From: an uncultured Collinsella sp. | Lineage (GTDB): Bacteria > Actinomycetota > Coriobacteriia > Coriobacteriales > Coriobacteriaceae | Reading direction: 5' to 3' | Assembly (NCBI GenBank): GCA_900548075.1 | Contig: URJD01000106.1 | Span: 1 to 6,604, forward strand | Length of the DNA stretch: 6,604 bases | Shown: piece after piece, positions 1 to 5,847 of the stretch | How the letters are laid out: every line of letters starts with the position of its first letter | How positions within the stretch are numbered: the stretch's first letter is position 1 | Program-made: the position numbers and the translations under genes | The notes under the pieces: model-generated | The model's input: the letters and a program-made list of their open reading frames with translations, nothing else | Database searches by the model: none | Told to the model about the DNA's origin: nothing

Positions 1-2884
1 GCGCTCGGGCTATGCCTACAGCGTGGCCGACGCCGAGGCCATCGCCGAGCGCGTGAGCTATCCCTGCGTACTGCGCCCGAGCTTTACCCTCGGCGGCGCC
101 GGCGGCGGCATCGCTCACACCCACGAGGAGCTCGTCTCCATCGTGAGCCAGGGCCTGGAGCTCTCGCCTGCCCACGAGGTGCTGGTCGAGGAGTCCATCG
201 AGGGCTGGAAAGAGTATGAGATGGAGGTCATGCGCGATCACGCCGGCAACGGCATCATCGTGTGCTCCATCGAGAACCTCGATCCCATGGGCGTGCATAC
301 CGGCGACTCCATCACCGTGGCGCCGGCGCAGACGCTCTCCGACCTTGAGTATCAGCGCATGCGTGTCGCCTCGCTCGCCATTCTGGAGAAGATTGGCGTC
401 GAGACCGGCGGCTCCAACGTGCAGTTTGCCGTGAACCCCAACACCGGCCGCCTGATCGTCATCGAGATGAACCCGCGCGTGAGCCGCTCGTCCGCACTGG
501 CCTCCAAGGCCACGGGTTTCCCCATCGCTAAGGCCGCCGCGCGCCTGGCCGTGGGCTATACGCTCGACGAGATCGTCAACGATATCACCAAGGCTACGCC
601 CGCCTGCTTTGAGCCCACGATTGACTACTGCGTGGTCAAGGTGCCGCGCTTTGCCTTCGAGAAGTTCAAGGGTACCGACCCCACGCTCACCACGCGCATG
701 AAGGCCGTGGGCGAGATCATGGCGATCGGCCGCACCTTTGAGGAGGCCTTTGGCAAGGCTATGCGCTCGCTGGAGGACGGCCACCAGGGCATTTGCGCCG
801 GTGGCAAAGAGGGTGCCGATAAGCTGAGCGACGACGAGCTTGCTCAGGCCGTGGCAACCCCGACCGAGCATCGCATCTTCTTTGCGGTCGAGGCCCTGCG
901 CCGTGGCTGGGACATCGCTCGTATCCATGCCATCTGCGGTATCGATCCGTGGTACCTCAACCGTATCAATGATATGGTGCAGGTCCAGGAGAGCATTCGC
1001 GGCCTGCGTGTGGAGGATATCGACGCCGACGCGATGCGCCTGCTCAAGCAGTACGGTACGAGCGACGCCGAGATCGCCGCGCTGACCGGCTCGGACGAGC
1101 GCTTTGTGCGCGCCTACCGCAAGGGTCTGGGCGTGGTTCCCAGCATGAAGACGGTCGATACCTGCGCGGCCGAGTTCTCGAGCGCCACGGAGTACCACTA
1201 CAAGACGTACGAGAACATCTACCGCACGAGCCCGGATGCCAAGAAGTGCGCGGCTCCCGACGAGACCACGCCGGCGGACAAGCCCAAGGCGATGATCCTG
1301 GGCGCCGGCCCCAACCGTATCGGCCAGGGTATCGAGTTCGATTACTGCTGCGTGCACGCGAGCTACGCGCTGGCAGCCCGCGGCTTCGAGACCATCATGG
1401 TCAACTGCAACCCCGAGACCGTTTCGACCGACTACGACACGTCCGACCGCCTTTACTTTGAGCCGCTCACCTACGAGGACGTCATGGATGTCATCGATGT
1501 TGAGCGACCCGACGGCGTCGTGGTGACGCTCGGCGGCCAGACTCCGCTTAAGCTGGCGCGCATGCTCGAGGAAAGCGGCGTGAACATCATGGGCACCAAG
1601 CCCGATGCCATCGACTTTGCCGAGGACCGCGAGCGCTTTGCCGCCCTGCTCGACAAGCTGGGCATTATGTATCCGCCGGCGGGCCAGGCAACCTCGTTTG
1701 AGGAGGCCGAGGCCGTGGCCGCGCATATTGGCTACCCGCTGCTGGTGCGTCCGAGCTACGTGCTGGGCGGCCGCGGCATGATGATCGCCTACGATGCCGA
1801 GCATCTGCGCGATTACATGGCCGAGGCTGCACGCATTAGCCCCGACTACCCGGTGTATCTGGATCGCTTCTTGGAGGGTGCGATCGAGTCCGATGTCGAC
1901 GCCCTGTGCGATGGCGAAGAGGTCTACATCGGCGGCATTCTGGAGCATATCGAGGAGGCCGGTATTCACTCCGGCGACTCTGCGACCTGCATCCCGCCGT
2001 TCAGCTTTAGCGAGAGCCTGCAGGCAAAGCTTCGTGAGACCACGCGCCGCATCGCGATGGCGCTGGGAGTCCGCGGCCTGGTTAACGTGCAGTACGCCAT
2101 TAAGGGCGAGACCGTTTACGTGATCGAGGCCAACCCGCGTGCCAGCCGTACCGTGCCGTTCATCTCCAAGGCCACCGGCGTGCCGCTGGCCAAGTGCGCG
2201 GCGCGTATCATGGCGGGCGATTCCATCGCGAGCTTGGGCCTGCCGAGCGACGAGCGTCAGCTGGACTGGTTCTGCATGAAGGAAGCCGTTATGCCCTGGG
2301 GCCGTTTCCCGGGCGCCGACGTTATCCTGGGGCCCGAGATGAAGTCGACGGGCGAGGTCATGGGTATCGCCAAGAGCTATCCCGAGGCATACGCCAAGAC
2401 GCAGCTGGCGATCGACTACAAGCTGCCCGACCCGAGCGCCGGCAAGGTGTTCATCAGCGTGTGCGACCGCGACAAGCGTCACATCCTTTCGGTCGCGCGT
2501 ATCCTGCGCTACCTGGGCTTTGACATCTGCTCCACCGAGGGCACGGCGCGCGTGCTGCGCGGCGGCAACGTGACCTGCGAGGTCGTGGAGAAGATCAGCG
2601 GACCGCACGACGGCGAGCGTCCCAACATCGGCGACCTGATCGTCGACGGCAAGATCGCGGTGATCGTCAACACGCCGTACGGCCCAGGTTCGCGCGGCGA
2701 CGGCTACCTGCTGCGCACCGAGGCCGTGCGCCGCGGTGTGACCTGCGTGACCGCGATGTCCGCGGCCAATACGTACGTAAGCGCCATCGAGGCGGTGCGC
2801 GAGGACCAGCAGGGTCACGGCAGCGCCAACGACATGGGCATGGACGTCATCGCCCTGCAGGACCTGCCGCAGTACACGGTGTAG
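1..2884 (+). CDS. carB: Carbamoyl-phosphate synthase large subunit, 5'-truncated by the window edge
   Basis: This is the large, synthetase subunit of carbamoyl-phosphate synthase. It uses ammonia delivered from the glutaminase subunit CarA, bicarbonate and two ATP to make carbamoyl phosphate for pyrimidine and arginine synthesis in the cytoplasm. The first complete codon is at 2, and the reading frame is already inside the first ATP-grasp domain. By recalled comparison with the 1073-residue E. coli protein, about 145 N-terminal residues are missing. Visible landmarks are the ATP-binding arginine of LRPSF (74-76), the first metal-binding E-N-R set in IEMNPRVSRS (464-478), the start of the second synthetase half at GAGPNRIGQG (near 1300), its metal set in IEANPRASRT (2126-2140), and the C-terminal MGS-like allosteric domain (about 2441-2881). 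The allosteric domain keeps the two threonines of STEGT that in E. coli line the UMP/IMP site. The frame is intact to TAG at 2882. The GTG at 23 is an internal valine, not the start. carA is presumably upstream but is not seen. Confidence 0.97.
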   Translation, partial: RSGYAYSVADAEAIAERVSYPCVLRPSFTLGGAGGGIAHTHEELVSIVSQGLELSPAHEVLVEESIEGWKEYEMEVMRDHAGNGIIVCSIENLDPMGVHTGDSITVAPAQTLSDLEYQRMRVASLAILEKIGVETGGSNVQFAVNPNTGRLIVIEMNPRVSRSSALASKATGFPIAKAAARLAVGYTLDEIVNDITKATPACFEPTIDYCVVKVPRFAFEKFKGTDPTLTTRMKAVGEIMAIGRTFEEAFGKAMRSLEDGHQGICAGGKEGADKLSDDELAQAVATPTEHRIFFAVEALRRGWDIARIHAICGIDPWYLNRINDMVQVQESIRGLRVEDIDADAMRLLKQYGTSDAEIAALTGSDERFVRAYRKGLGVVPSMKTVDTCAAEFSSATEYHYKTYENIYRTSPDAKKCAAPDETTPADKPKAMILGAGPNRIGQGIEFDYCCVHASYALAARGFETIMVNCNPETVSTDYDTSDRLYFEPLTYEDVMDVIDVERPDGVVVTLGGQTPLKLARMLEESGVNIMGTKPDAIDFAEDRERFAALLDKLGIMYPPAGQATSFEEAEAVAAHIGYPLLVRPSYVLGGRGMMIAYDAEHLRDYMAEAARISPDYPVYLDRFLEGAIESDVDALCDGEEVYIGGILEHIEEAGIHSGDSATCIPPFSFSESLQAKLRETTRRIAMALGVRGLVNVQYAIKGETVYVIEANPRASRTVPFISKATGVPLAKCAARIMAGDSIASLGLPSDERQLDWFCMKEAVMPWGRFPGADVILGPEMKSTGEVMGIAKSYPEAYAKTQLAIDYKLPDPSAGKVFISVCDRDKRHILSVARILRYLGFDICSTEGTARVLRGGNVTCEVVEKISGPHDGERPNIGDLIVDGKIAVIVNTPYGPGSRGDGYLLRTEAVRRGVTCVTAMSAANTYVSAIEAVREDQQGHGSANDMGMDVIALQDLPQYTV

Positions 2885-2896
2885 ACTGACCTGTCC

Positions 2897-2983
2897 GGCC
2901 GGGGCGGGGGAGCCGAGTTTCCCCCTTCGCTCCGGCTGCAAGCAGAGTCGCTCAGTGGGAAACTCGGCTCCCCCGCCCCGGCC
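2897..2983 (-). repeat. Hairpin element 1: 27-bp perfect inverted repeat with conserved core
   Basis: The arms 2897-2923 and 2957-2983 are exact reverse complements (27 bp) around a 33-nt core. The core matches that of the element at 4099-4186 when read on the minus strand. It starts 13 bp after the carB stop and is not followed by a T-run, so it is not a standard rho-independent terminator. The minus-strand core reads CTGAGCGACTCTGC, then TT, then GCAGCCGGAGCGAAG. It folds into a 2-bp CT/AG stem, a G-A/A-G internal loop, 2 bp, a second G-A/A-G internal loop, one C-G pair and a small stem capped by G-CTTG-C. There is one C-T mismatch (2924/2956) between the long stem and the core. The function is unknown; strand is assigned by the orientation of the core. 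Confidence 0.85.
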
Positions 2984-3056
2984 TGCGGTGACTTGGTTGC
3001 ACCGTGTGCTGCGGAAGGGGCTTTGCACGATGACTAGGGCTGAGAAATAAGGTGCG

Positions 3057-3098
3057 CGTGGGCTCTGTCGTTCATCCGAACGACAGAGCCCACGTTTT
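3057..3098 (+). terminator. Rho-independent terminator, first of a tandem pair
   Basis: A 17-bp perfect stem (3057-3073 with 3078-3094) closes a 4-nt loop (ATCC) and is followed by TTTT at 3095-3098. It is the first canonical terminator after carB, 172 bp past the stop codon, so carB transcripts would carry hairpin element 1 in their 3' untranslated region. Confidence 0.88.
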
Positions 3099-3104
3099 GT
3101 ATGG

Positions 3105-3142
3105 GGCCCGTTGGCGAATGAAAATTCGCCAACGGGCCTTTT
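3105..3142 (+). terminator. Rho-independent terminator, second of a tandem pair
   Basis: A 15-bp perfect stem (3105-3119 with 3124-3138) closes a GAAA loop and is followed by TTTT at 3139-3142. It begins only 6 bp after the previous terminator's T-run and has a different stem sequence. It likely acts as a backup that shields the toxin-antitoxin operon from carB read-through. Confidence 0.87.
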
Positions 3143-3187
3143 GCTAGGGGAAGGGCGTGCCTCTGGACAGTTAGTTGGATGCGAATT

Positions 3188-3217
3188 TTGGAAGGTCGTT
3201 CGATTGCATGTCATAAT
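3188..3217 (+). promoter_or_regulatory. Possible promoter of the toxin-antitoxin operon
   Basis: TTGGAA (3188-3193) and CATAAT (3212-3217) are separated by 18 bp and match the sigma-70 type consensus at 4/6 and 5/6 positions. Transcription would begin around 3224 and run through the palindrome at 3238-3265. A TTGAAA at 3222 has no good -10 partner at proper spacing. This rests on consensus matching only. Confidence 0.35.
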
Positions 3218-3237
3218 GTGCTTGAAAAAAGAATGAT

Positions 3238-3265
3238 AAAATGAATTCGTAAAAGAATTCATTTT
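3238..3265 (+). promoter_or_regulatory. 11-bp palindrome, probable antitoxin operator
   Basis: AAAATGAATTC (3238-3248) and GAATTCATTTT (3255-3265) are perfect reverse complements around a 6-nt spacer, ending one base before the ribosome-binding site. Phd/YefM and RelB antitoxins typically repress their own operon by binding palindromes in this position, so this is the best operator candidate. As RNA it could also form a weak hairpin next to the Shine-Dalgarno sequence. There is no GC-rich stem or useful T-tract to make it a terminator. Confidence 0.55.
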
Positions 3266-3277
3266 TAGGAGGTATAT

Positions 3278-3598
3278 ATGCCTGCCTTACAAATGCTCGA
3301 CAATCTTGTTCCTATAAGTGACTTCAGCCACGGTAAAGGTTCGGCTGCTTTTTCAAAGGTTGGGGATGATAACCCCGTTGTAGTCCTCAAGCACAACAAA
3401 CCGGCGTTTGTGATCGTGACGCCCGATGAATACAGAGAGGCGAAGCAAGCGGAGGAGGACCTTGCTTTGTTAACGCTGGCTCTTAAGAGGGTGGCTGCGA
3501 CAAGCGATGATGCGCTCGTTTCCCTGACTGACGTTATGGGGGAACTGGGCGTGAGCCAGGATGAGCTCGATCAGATGGATGAGGTCGAGTTCGAATGA
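3278..3598 (+). CDS. Type II antitoxin, Phd/YefM family
   Basis: This 106-residue protein is the predicted antitoxin that neutralises the RelE-like toxin encoded directly downstream and represses the operon. Residues 11-55 fit the Phd/YefM DNA-binding fold: VPISDF, then a helix, then the NPVVVLKHNKPAFVIV strand pair and TPDEY. The C-terminal part, from about residue 75, is acidic and predicted helical (GELGVSQDELDQMDEVEFE), as expected for the flexible toxin-binding tail. The start is set by a strong AGGAGGT at 3267-3273, four bases before ATG. The stop overlaps the toxin start (ATGA, 3595-3598), implying translational coupling. The base composition is clearly less GC-rich than carB or purE, which fits horizontal acquisition. 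YefM more often pairs with YoeB and Phd with Doc, but pairing with RelE-type toxins is also common. Confidence 0.85.
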   Translation: MPALQMLDNLVPISDFSHGKGSAAFSKVGDDNPVVVLKHNKPAFVIVTPDEYREAKQAEEDLALLTLALKRVAATSDDALVSLTDVMGELGVSQDELDQMDEVEFE

Positions 3599-3945
3599 GT
3601 GAGTATGGGGTCGCCTTCTACCCGGATGCCGTCAAGGACATTAAGCGACTGGACGGCTCCCAACGAAAGATCGTCCTTAAAGCTATCGAAAAAATCAGAA
3701 CGAACCCATTGCCACAGAACGAAGGCGGATTCGGCAAGCCTCTTGGAAACAAGGCGGGTACGGATTTGACTGGCTTCATGAAAATCAAGCTCAGGGGAAG
3801 TGGCATTCGAATCGTGTACCGCCTCATCAGAATTAAAGAAAAGATGGCCATCGTAGTGGTAGGCGCTCGCGAAGACATGGAAGTCTACCGAACTGCTCAG
3901 AGACGAGAACTCGATTTCGAGAAATGGGCGGAAGAGAATATCTAG
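3595..3945 (+). CDS. Type II toxin, RelE/ParE superfamily (RelE-like mRNA interferase)
   Basis: This 116-residue protein resembles E. coli RelE, which cuts mRNA in the ribosomal A site. The core MKIKLRGSGIRIVYRL followed by VGAREDMEVY lines up with RelE KIKLRSSGYRLVYQ and VGKRERSEVY. All five RelE residues linked to catalysis appear to be kept: K63, K65, R72, R92 and Y98 here, matching K52, K54, R61, R81 and Y87. These residues favour a ribosome-dependent RNase over a ParE-type gyrase poison. It is about 20 residues longer than E. coli RelE, with an extended 40-62 loop and a C-terminal helix rich in charged residues. The start ATG overlaps the antitoxin stop by 4 nt, with GAGG at 3581-3584 as a possible Shine-Dalgarno. 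The frame is intact, so the module is probably functional. Confidence 0.88.
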   Translation: MSEYGVAFYPDAVKDIKRLDGSQRKIVLKAIEKIRTNPLPQNEGGFGKPLGNKAGTDLTGFMKIKLRGSGIRIVYRLIRIKEKMAIVVVGAREDMEVYRTAQRRELDFEKWAEENI

Positions 3946-3980
3946 CTTTAACGATGAACGACGAGTGGGCGTTGGTGGGG

Positions 3981-4010
3981 CCCTGACGAATTAGATTCGT
4001 CAGGGTTTTT
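3981..4010 (+). terminator. Rho-independent terminator of the toxin-antitoxin operon
   Basis: CCCTGACGAAT (3981-3991) pairs with ATTCGTCAGGG (3995-4005), and TTTTT follows at 4006-4010. The apical A-T pair may open to give a 5-nt loop. It lies 35 bp past the toxin stop and isolates the module from purE. Confidence 0.88.
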
Positions 4011-4098
4011 CGCTGAACCAATTGCCTTCAGCCTCCGTTGACCTTTCCTTCCAATTCATCAGCCAACGTACGTCATAGCAATCCCCGGTAGGTCGCAG

Positions 4099-4186
4099 GG
4101 CGCTTCGCGGGCGGGCCAGGCTTTATCTGAACGACTTTGCGAAGCAACCGGAGTGAAGATAAAGCCTGGCCCGCCCGCGAAGCGCC
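4099..4186 (+). repeat. Hairpin element 2: 30-bp perfect inverted repeat with conserved core
   Basis: The arms 4099-4128 and 4157-4186 are exact reverse complements (30 bp) around a 28-nt core. The plus-strand core plus flanking stem bases reads CTGAACGACTTTGC, then GAA, then GCAACCGGAGTGAAG. This matches the minus-strand core of the element at 2897-2983 except for four bases forming two compensatory pairs, and the apical loop. Tandem G-A/A-G mismatches occur at 4129-4130 with 4155-4156 and at 4133-4134 with 4151-4152. The apex GCGAAGC (4139-4145) is the heptamer known to form an unusually stable DNA mini-hairpin. There is no T-run after it, so it is not a standard terminator. It sits upstream of the likely purE promoter; function unknown. 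Confidence 0.85.
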
Positions 4187-4212
4187 ACAAAGACCGCAGG
4201 GACGGGAGCAGC

Positions 4213-4230
4213 TATACTACTCTCAGTAGT
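4213..4230 (+). promoter_or_regulatory. Possible purE promoter -10 with small dyad
   Basis: TATACT (4213-4218) is a good -10 match about 64 bp before the purE start, but no convincing -35 is found at the proper distance; that region lies just after the foot of hairpin element 2. It overlaps a small dyad, ACTACT (4216-4221) and AGTAGT (4225-4230), that could be an operator. No purine riboswitch or PurR-like box was recognised. This is a weak call from a single hexamer. Confidence 0.35.
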
Positions 4231-4266
4231 TAAGGGTCGCGGATTCGCCGCGTCACCGCTCTCAAC

Positions 4267-4273
4267 AGGAGGT
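4267..4273 (+). promoter_or_regulatory. Ribosome-binding site deciding the purE start
   Basis: AGGAGGT is eight bases before the ATG at 4282. An in-frame TTG at 4276 is only two bases away and would add just Met-Phe, so ATG 4282 is the preferred start. Confidence 0.85.
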
Positions 4274-4281
4274 CTTTGTTT

Positions 4282-4746
4282 ATGGCAGATCAGAAGCCGG
4301 TTGTCGGGATTATCATGGGCTCCAAGTCCGATCTGGGCGTTATGGAAGGTTGCACCGCCGAGCTCGAGGCGCTGGGCGTGCCCTATGAGCTCGTCATTGC
4401 GAGCGCGCACCGCACGCCGGCGAAGGTCCACGAGTGGGCTTCGACTGCTGCCGACCGCGGCATCAAGGTGATTATTGCCGCCGCTGGCAAGGCTGCTCAC
4501 CTGGGCGGTGTCGTGGCTGCGTTTACCCCGCTGCCGGTTATTGGCGTGCCCATGAAGACGAGTGACCTGGGCGGCATGGACTCGCTGCTGTCGATGGTGC
4601 AGATGCCCTCCGGCGTCCCCGTTGCCTGCGTCGCCATCAACGGCGCCAAGAATGCCGCCATCTATGCCACGCAGATTCTGGGTGCTTGCGACCCCGAGTA
4701 TCGCAAGGTTATCGAGAAGATGAAGCAGGAGATGGCTGACGCCTAG
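4282..4746 (+). CDS. purE: N5-carboxyaminoimidazole ribonucleotide mutase (class I PurE)
   Basis: PurE converts N5-CAIR to 4-carboxy-AIR in de novo purine synthesis, in the cytoplasm as an octamer. The 154-residue length is typical of the family. Visible signatures are GSKSD (residues 13-17, phosphate/ribose binding), SAHRTP (41-46) with the catalytic His43, AAAGKAAHLGG where many enzymes have AGGAAHLPG, and MDSLLSMVQMPSGVPV. The GSxSD plus SAHRT plus AAHL pattern is that of the mutase (class I), which works with PurK, rather than the AIR carboxylase class II. purK is not in the window, so the gene is away from any visible purine cluster. The gap to the sortase gene is 35 bp with no terminator, so the two are probably co-transcribed. 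Confidence 0.95.
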   Translation: MADQKPVVGIIMGSKSDLGVMEGCTAELEALGVPYELVIASAHRTPAKVHEWASTAADRGIKVIIAAAGKAAHLGGVVAAFTPLPVIGVPMKTSDLGGMDSLLSMVQMPSGVPVACVAINGAKNAAIYATQILGACDPEYRKVIEKMKQEMADA

Positions 4747-4781
4747 GCGCTCTGCCGTTTCACCGCAGTATAAGGAGAGCC

Positions 4782-5780
4782 ATGTCCGACTATCAGGGAA
4801 AACGATTCAAGGCTTCTCAGATTCCCGATCCGTCGAAGCCGGGTGCTGCCCATGCGCCGCAGCAGGGCCGGACATCCTCTCCTCAGCAACCACGTGCACC
4901 GCGCCCTGTGACACCGGCGAAGCACCGCCGCCCGGATACGCCGGCCGCGTATCGCCCCTCGTCATACAGCACGGCTAAGAAGCCGCCCCGGTCTTCGTCG
5001 CACGCCGCGCCGTCGGATTACGGCGAGCCGCCGCGCAAGAAGCGCCGCTCCGTCATCCCCATCCTGCTCATCATCATTGGCATCGGCCTGATTGTTGCCG
5101 CCGCTGCCATCTTTATCAACGCGCAGATTGGCTACAAGCAGGCGAGCGAGTCGTATCAAAAGATCGAAAAGCAATATGTGAGCGATAAGGACGCCAGTGG
5201 CGTGCCGATTATCGACTTTGATGCGCTTGCTCAGACAAACCCCGAGGTCGTGGGCTGGATTTACGCACCGGGTACCAATATCAACTACCCCGTGGTGCAG
5301 ACCAACAACAACTCCAAGTACCTCAATACGCTGTTTGATGGCACATCTAATGCGTCCGGCGCTATCTTCTTGGATAGCGACGATACCGCGCCGGGCATGG
5401 TCGACCAGCAGACTACGATCTACGGTCACCACATGAACGATGGGTCGATGTTCAATGTGATTTCGGATACGACCGATCAGGCGACGTTCGACAGTATTGA
5501 GTACGTGTACTACATTACGCGCGATGCAACGTATAAGCTGCGCCCGCTGGCGACCAAGGTCGTTGAGGACACGTACTCCAAGGCGCGTATGCCCAACTTT
5601 GAGGGCGACGACGGGCTGACGAATTATCTGTCCGAGATGCTTGACGGCGCTTCTGCCGTGGCGAGTGATGCCACCGATCGTGCCGCTTCGGCAACCAAGA
5701 TCGTAACGCTTGTGACTTGCCGTTCGCTGTCATTTAGCAATACGCGCGCAGTCATGGTACTCACGCCGGTCGAGGAATAA
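4782..5780 (+). CDS. srtB: Class B sortase with long cytoplasmic N-terminal tail
   Basis: This 332-residue protein is predicted to be a membrane-anchored cysteine transpeptidase that attaches surface proteins to the cell wall or assembles pili. The order is: a proline-, serine- and basic-rich tail (1-90) ending in RKKRR, a single membrane segment (about 91-113), then the extracytoplasmic sortase domain (about 140-330). The catalytic triad is visible: His216 in YGHHM, Cys313 in TLVTC and Arg322 in NTRAV, with the order and spacing of class B sortases. The positive cluster before the membrane span predicts N-in orientation. AAGGAG (4772-4777) precedes the ATG. The disordered ~90-residue cytoplasmic tail is long compared with S. 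aureus SrtB. No LPXTG or NPQTN-type substrate, pilin or haem-uptake gene is present, so the target is unknown. The symbol denotes the class, not proven orthology. Confidence 0.9.
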   Translation: MSDYQGKRFKASQIPDPSKPGAAHAPQQGRTSSPQQPRAPRPVTPAKHRRPDTPAAYRPSSYSTAKKPPRSSSHAAPSDYGEPPRKKRRSVIPILLIIIGIGLIVAAAAIFINAQIGYKQASESYQKIEKQYVSDKDASGVPIIDFDALAQTNPEVVGWIYAPGTNINYPVVQTNNNSKYLNTLFDGTSNASGAIFLDSDDTAPGMVDQQTTIYGHHMNDGSMFNVISDTTDQATFDSIEYVYYITRDATYKLRPLATKVVEDTYSKARMPNFEGDDGLTNYLSEMLDGASAVASDATDRAASATKIVTLVTCRSLSFSNTRAVMVLTPVEE

Positions 5781-5836
5781 GTGGTTCGAGAGTAGCTAAA
5801 AGAGCCCCGTCCCAAAAAGACTACCCTGGAAATCAA

Positions 5837-5842
5837 AAGGAG
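5837..5842 (+). promoter_or_regulatory. Ribosome-binding site of the MoaE-like gene
   Basis: AAGGAG lies two bases before the first of two adjacent ATG codons (5845) and five before the second (5848). The spacing favours 5848 as the start; the two choices differ by one methionine. Confidence 0.6.
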
Positions 5843-5847
5843 AAATG

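Noticed and set aside
2897..2983. Hairpin element 1 as the carB terminator
   Set aside because: No T-run follows, the core is 33 nt with conserved sequence, and a homologous copy occurs upstream of purE; true terminators follow at 3057 and 3105.
2897..4186. Hairpin elements as integron attC sites, REP sequences or a kink-turn
   Set aside because: The core lacks attC R-box (GTTRRRY) and REP GTAG-type signatures, and the G-A loops are symmetric without the three-base bulge of a kink-turn.
4276..4281. TTG at 4276 as the purE start
   Set aside because: It is only two bases from AGGAGGT; the ATG at 4282 has proper spacing and gives the usual PurE N-terminus.
4123..4500. Minus-strand open frame of 125 codons overlapping hairpin element 2 and the purE start
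   Set aside because: It runs antisense to purE, begins in its coding region, shows no recognisable domain, and its end lies inside an inverted repeat arm.
4962..5432. Minus-strand open frame of 156 codons opposite the sortase gene
   Set aside because: The sortase frame has catalytic motifs, membrane segment and a ribosome-binding site; the antisense product is a high-GC shadow with no family features.
5798..5813. AAAAGAGCCCCGTCCC after the sortase stop looks like half of a terminator
   Set aside because: No complementary GGGACGGGG arm follows before the MoaE-like gene, so no hairpin can form.
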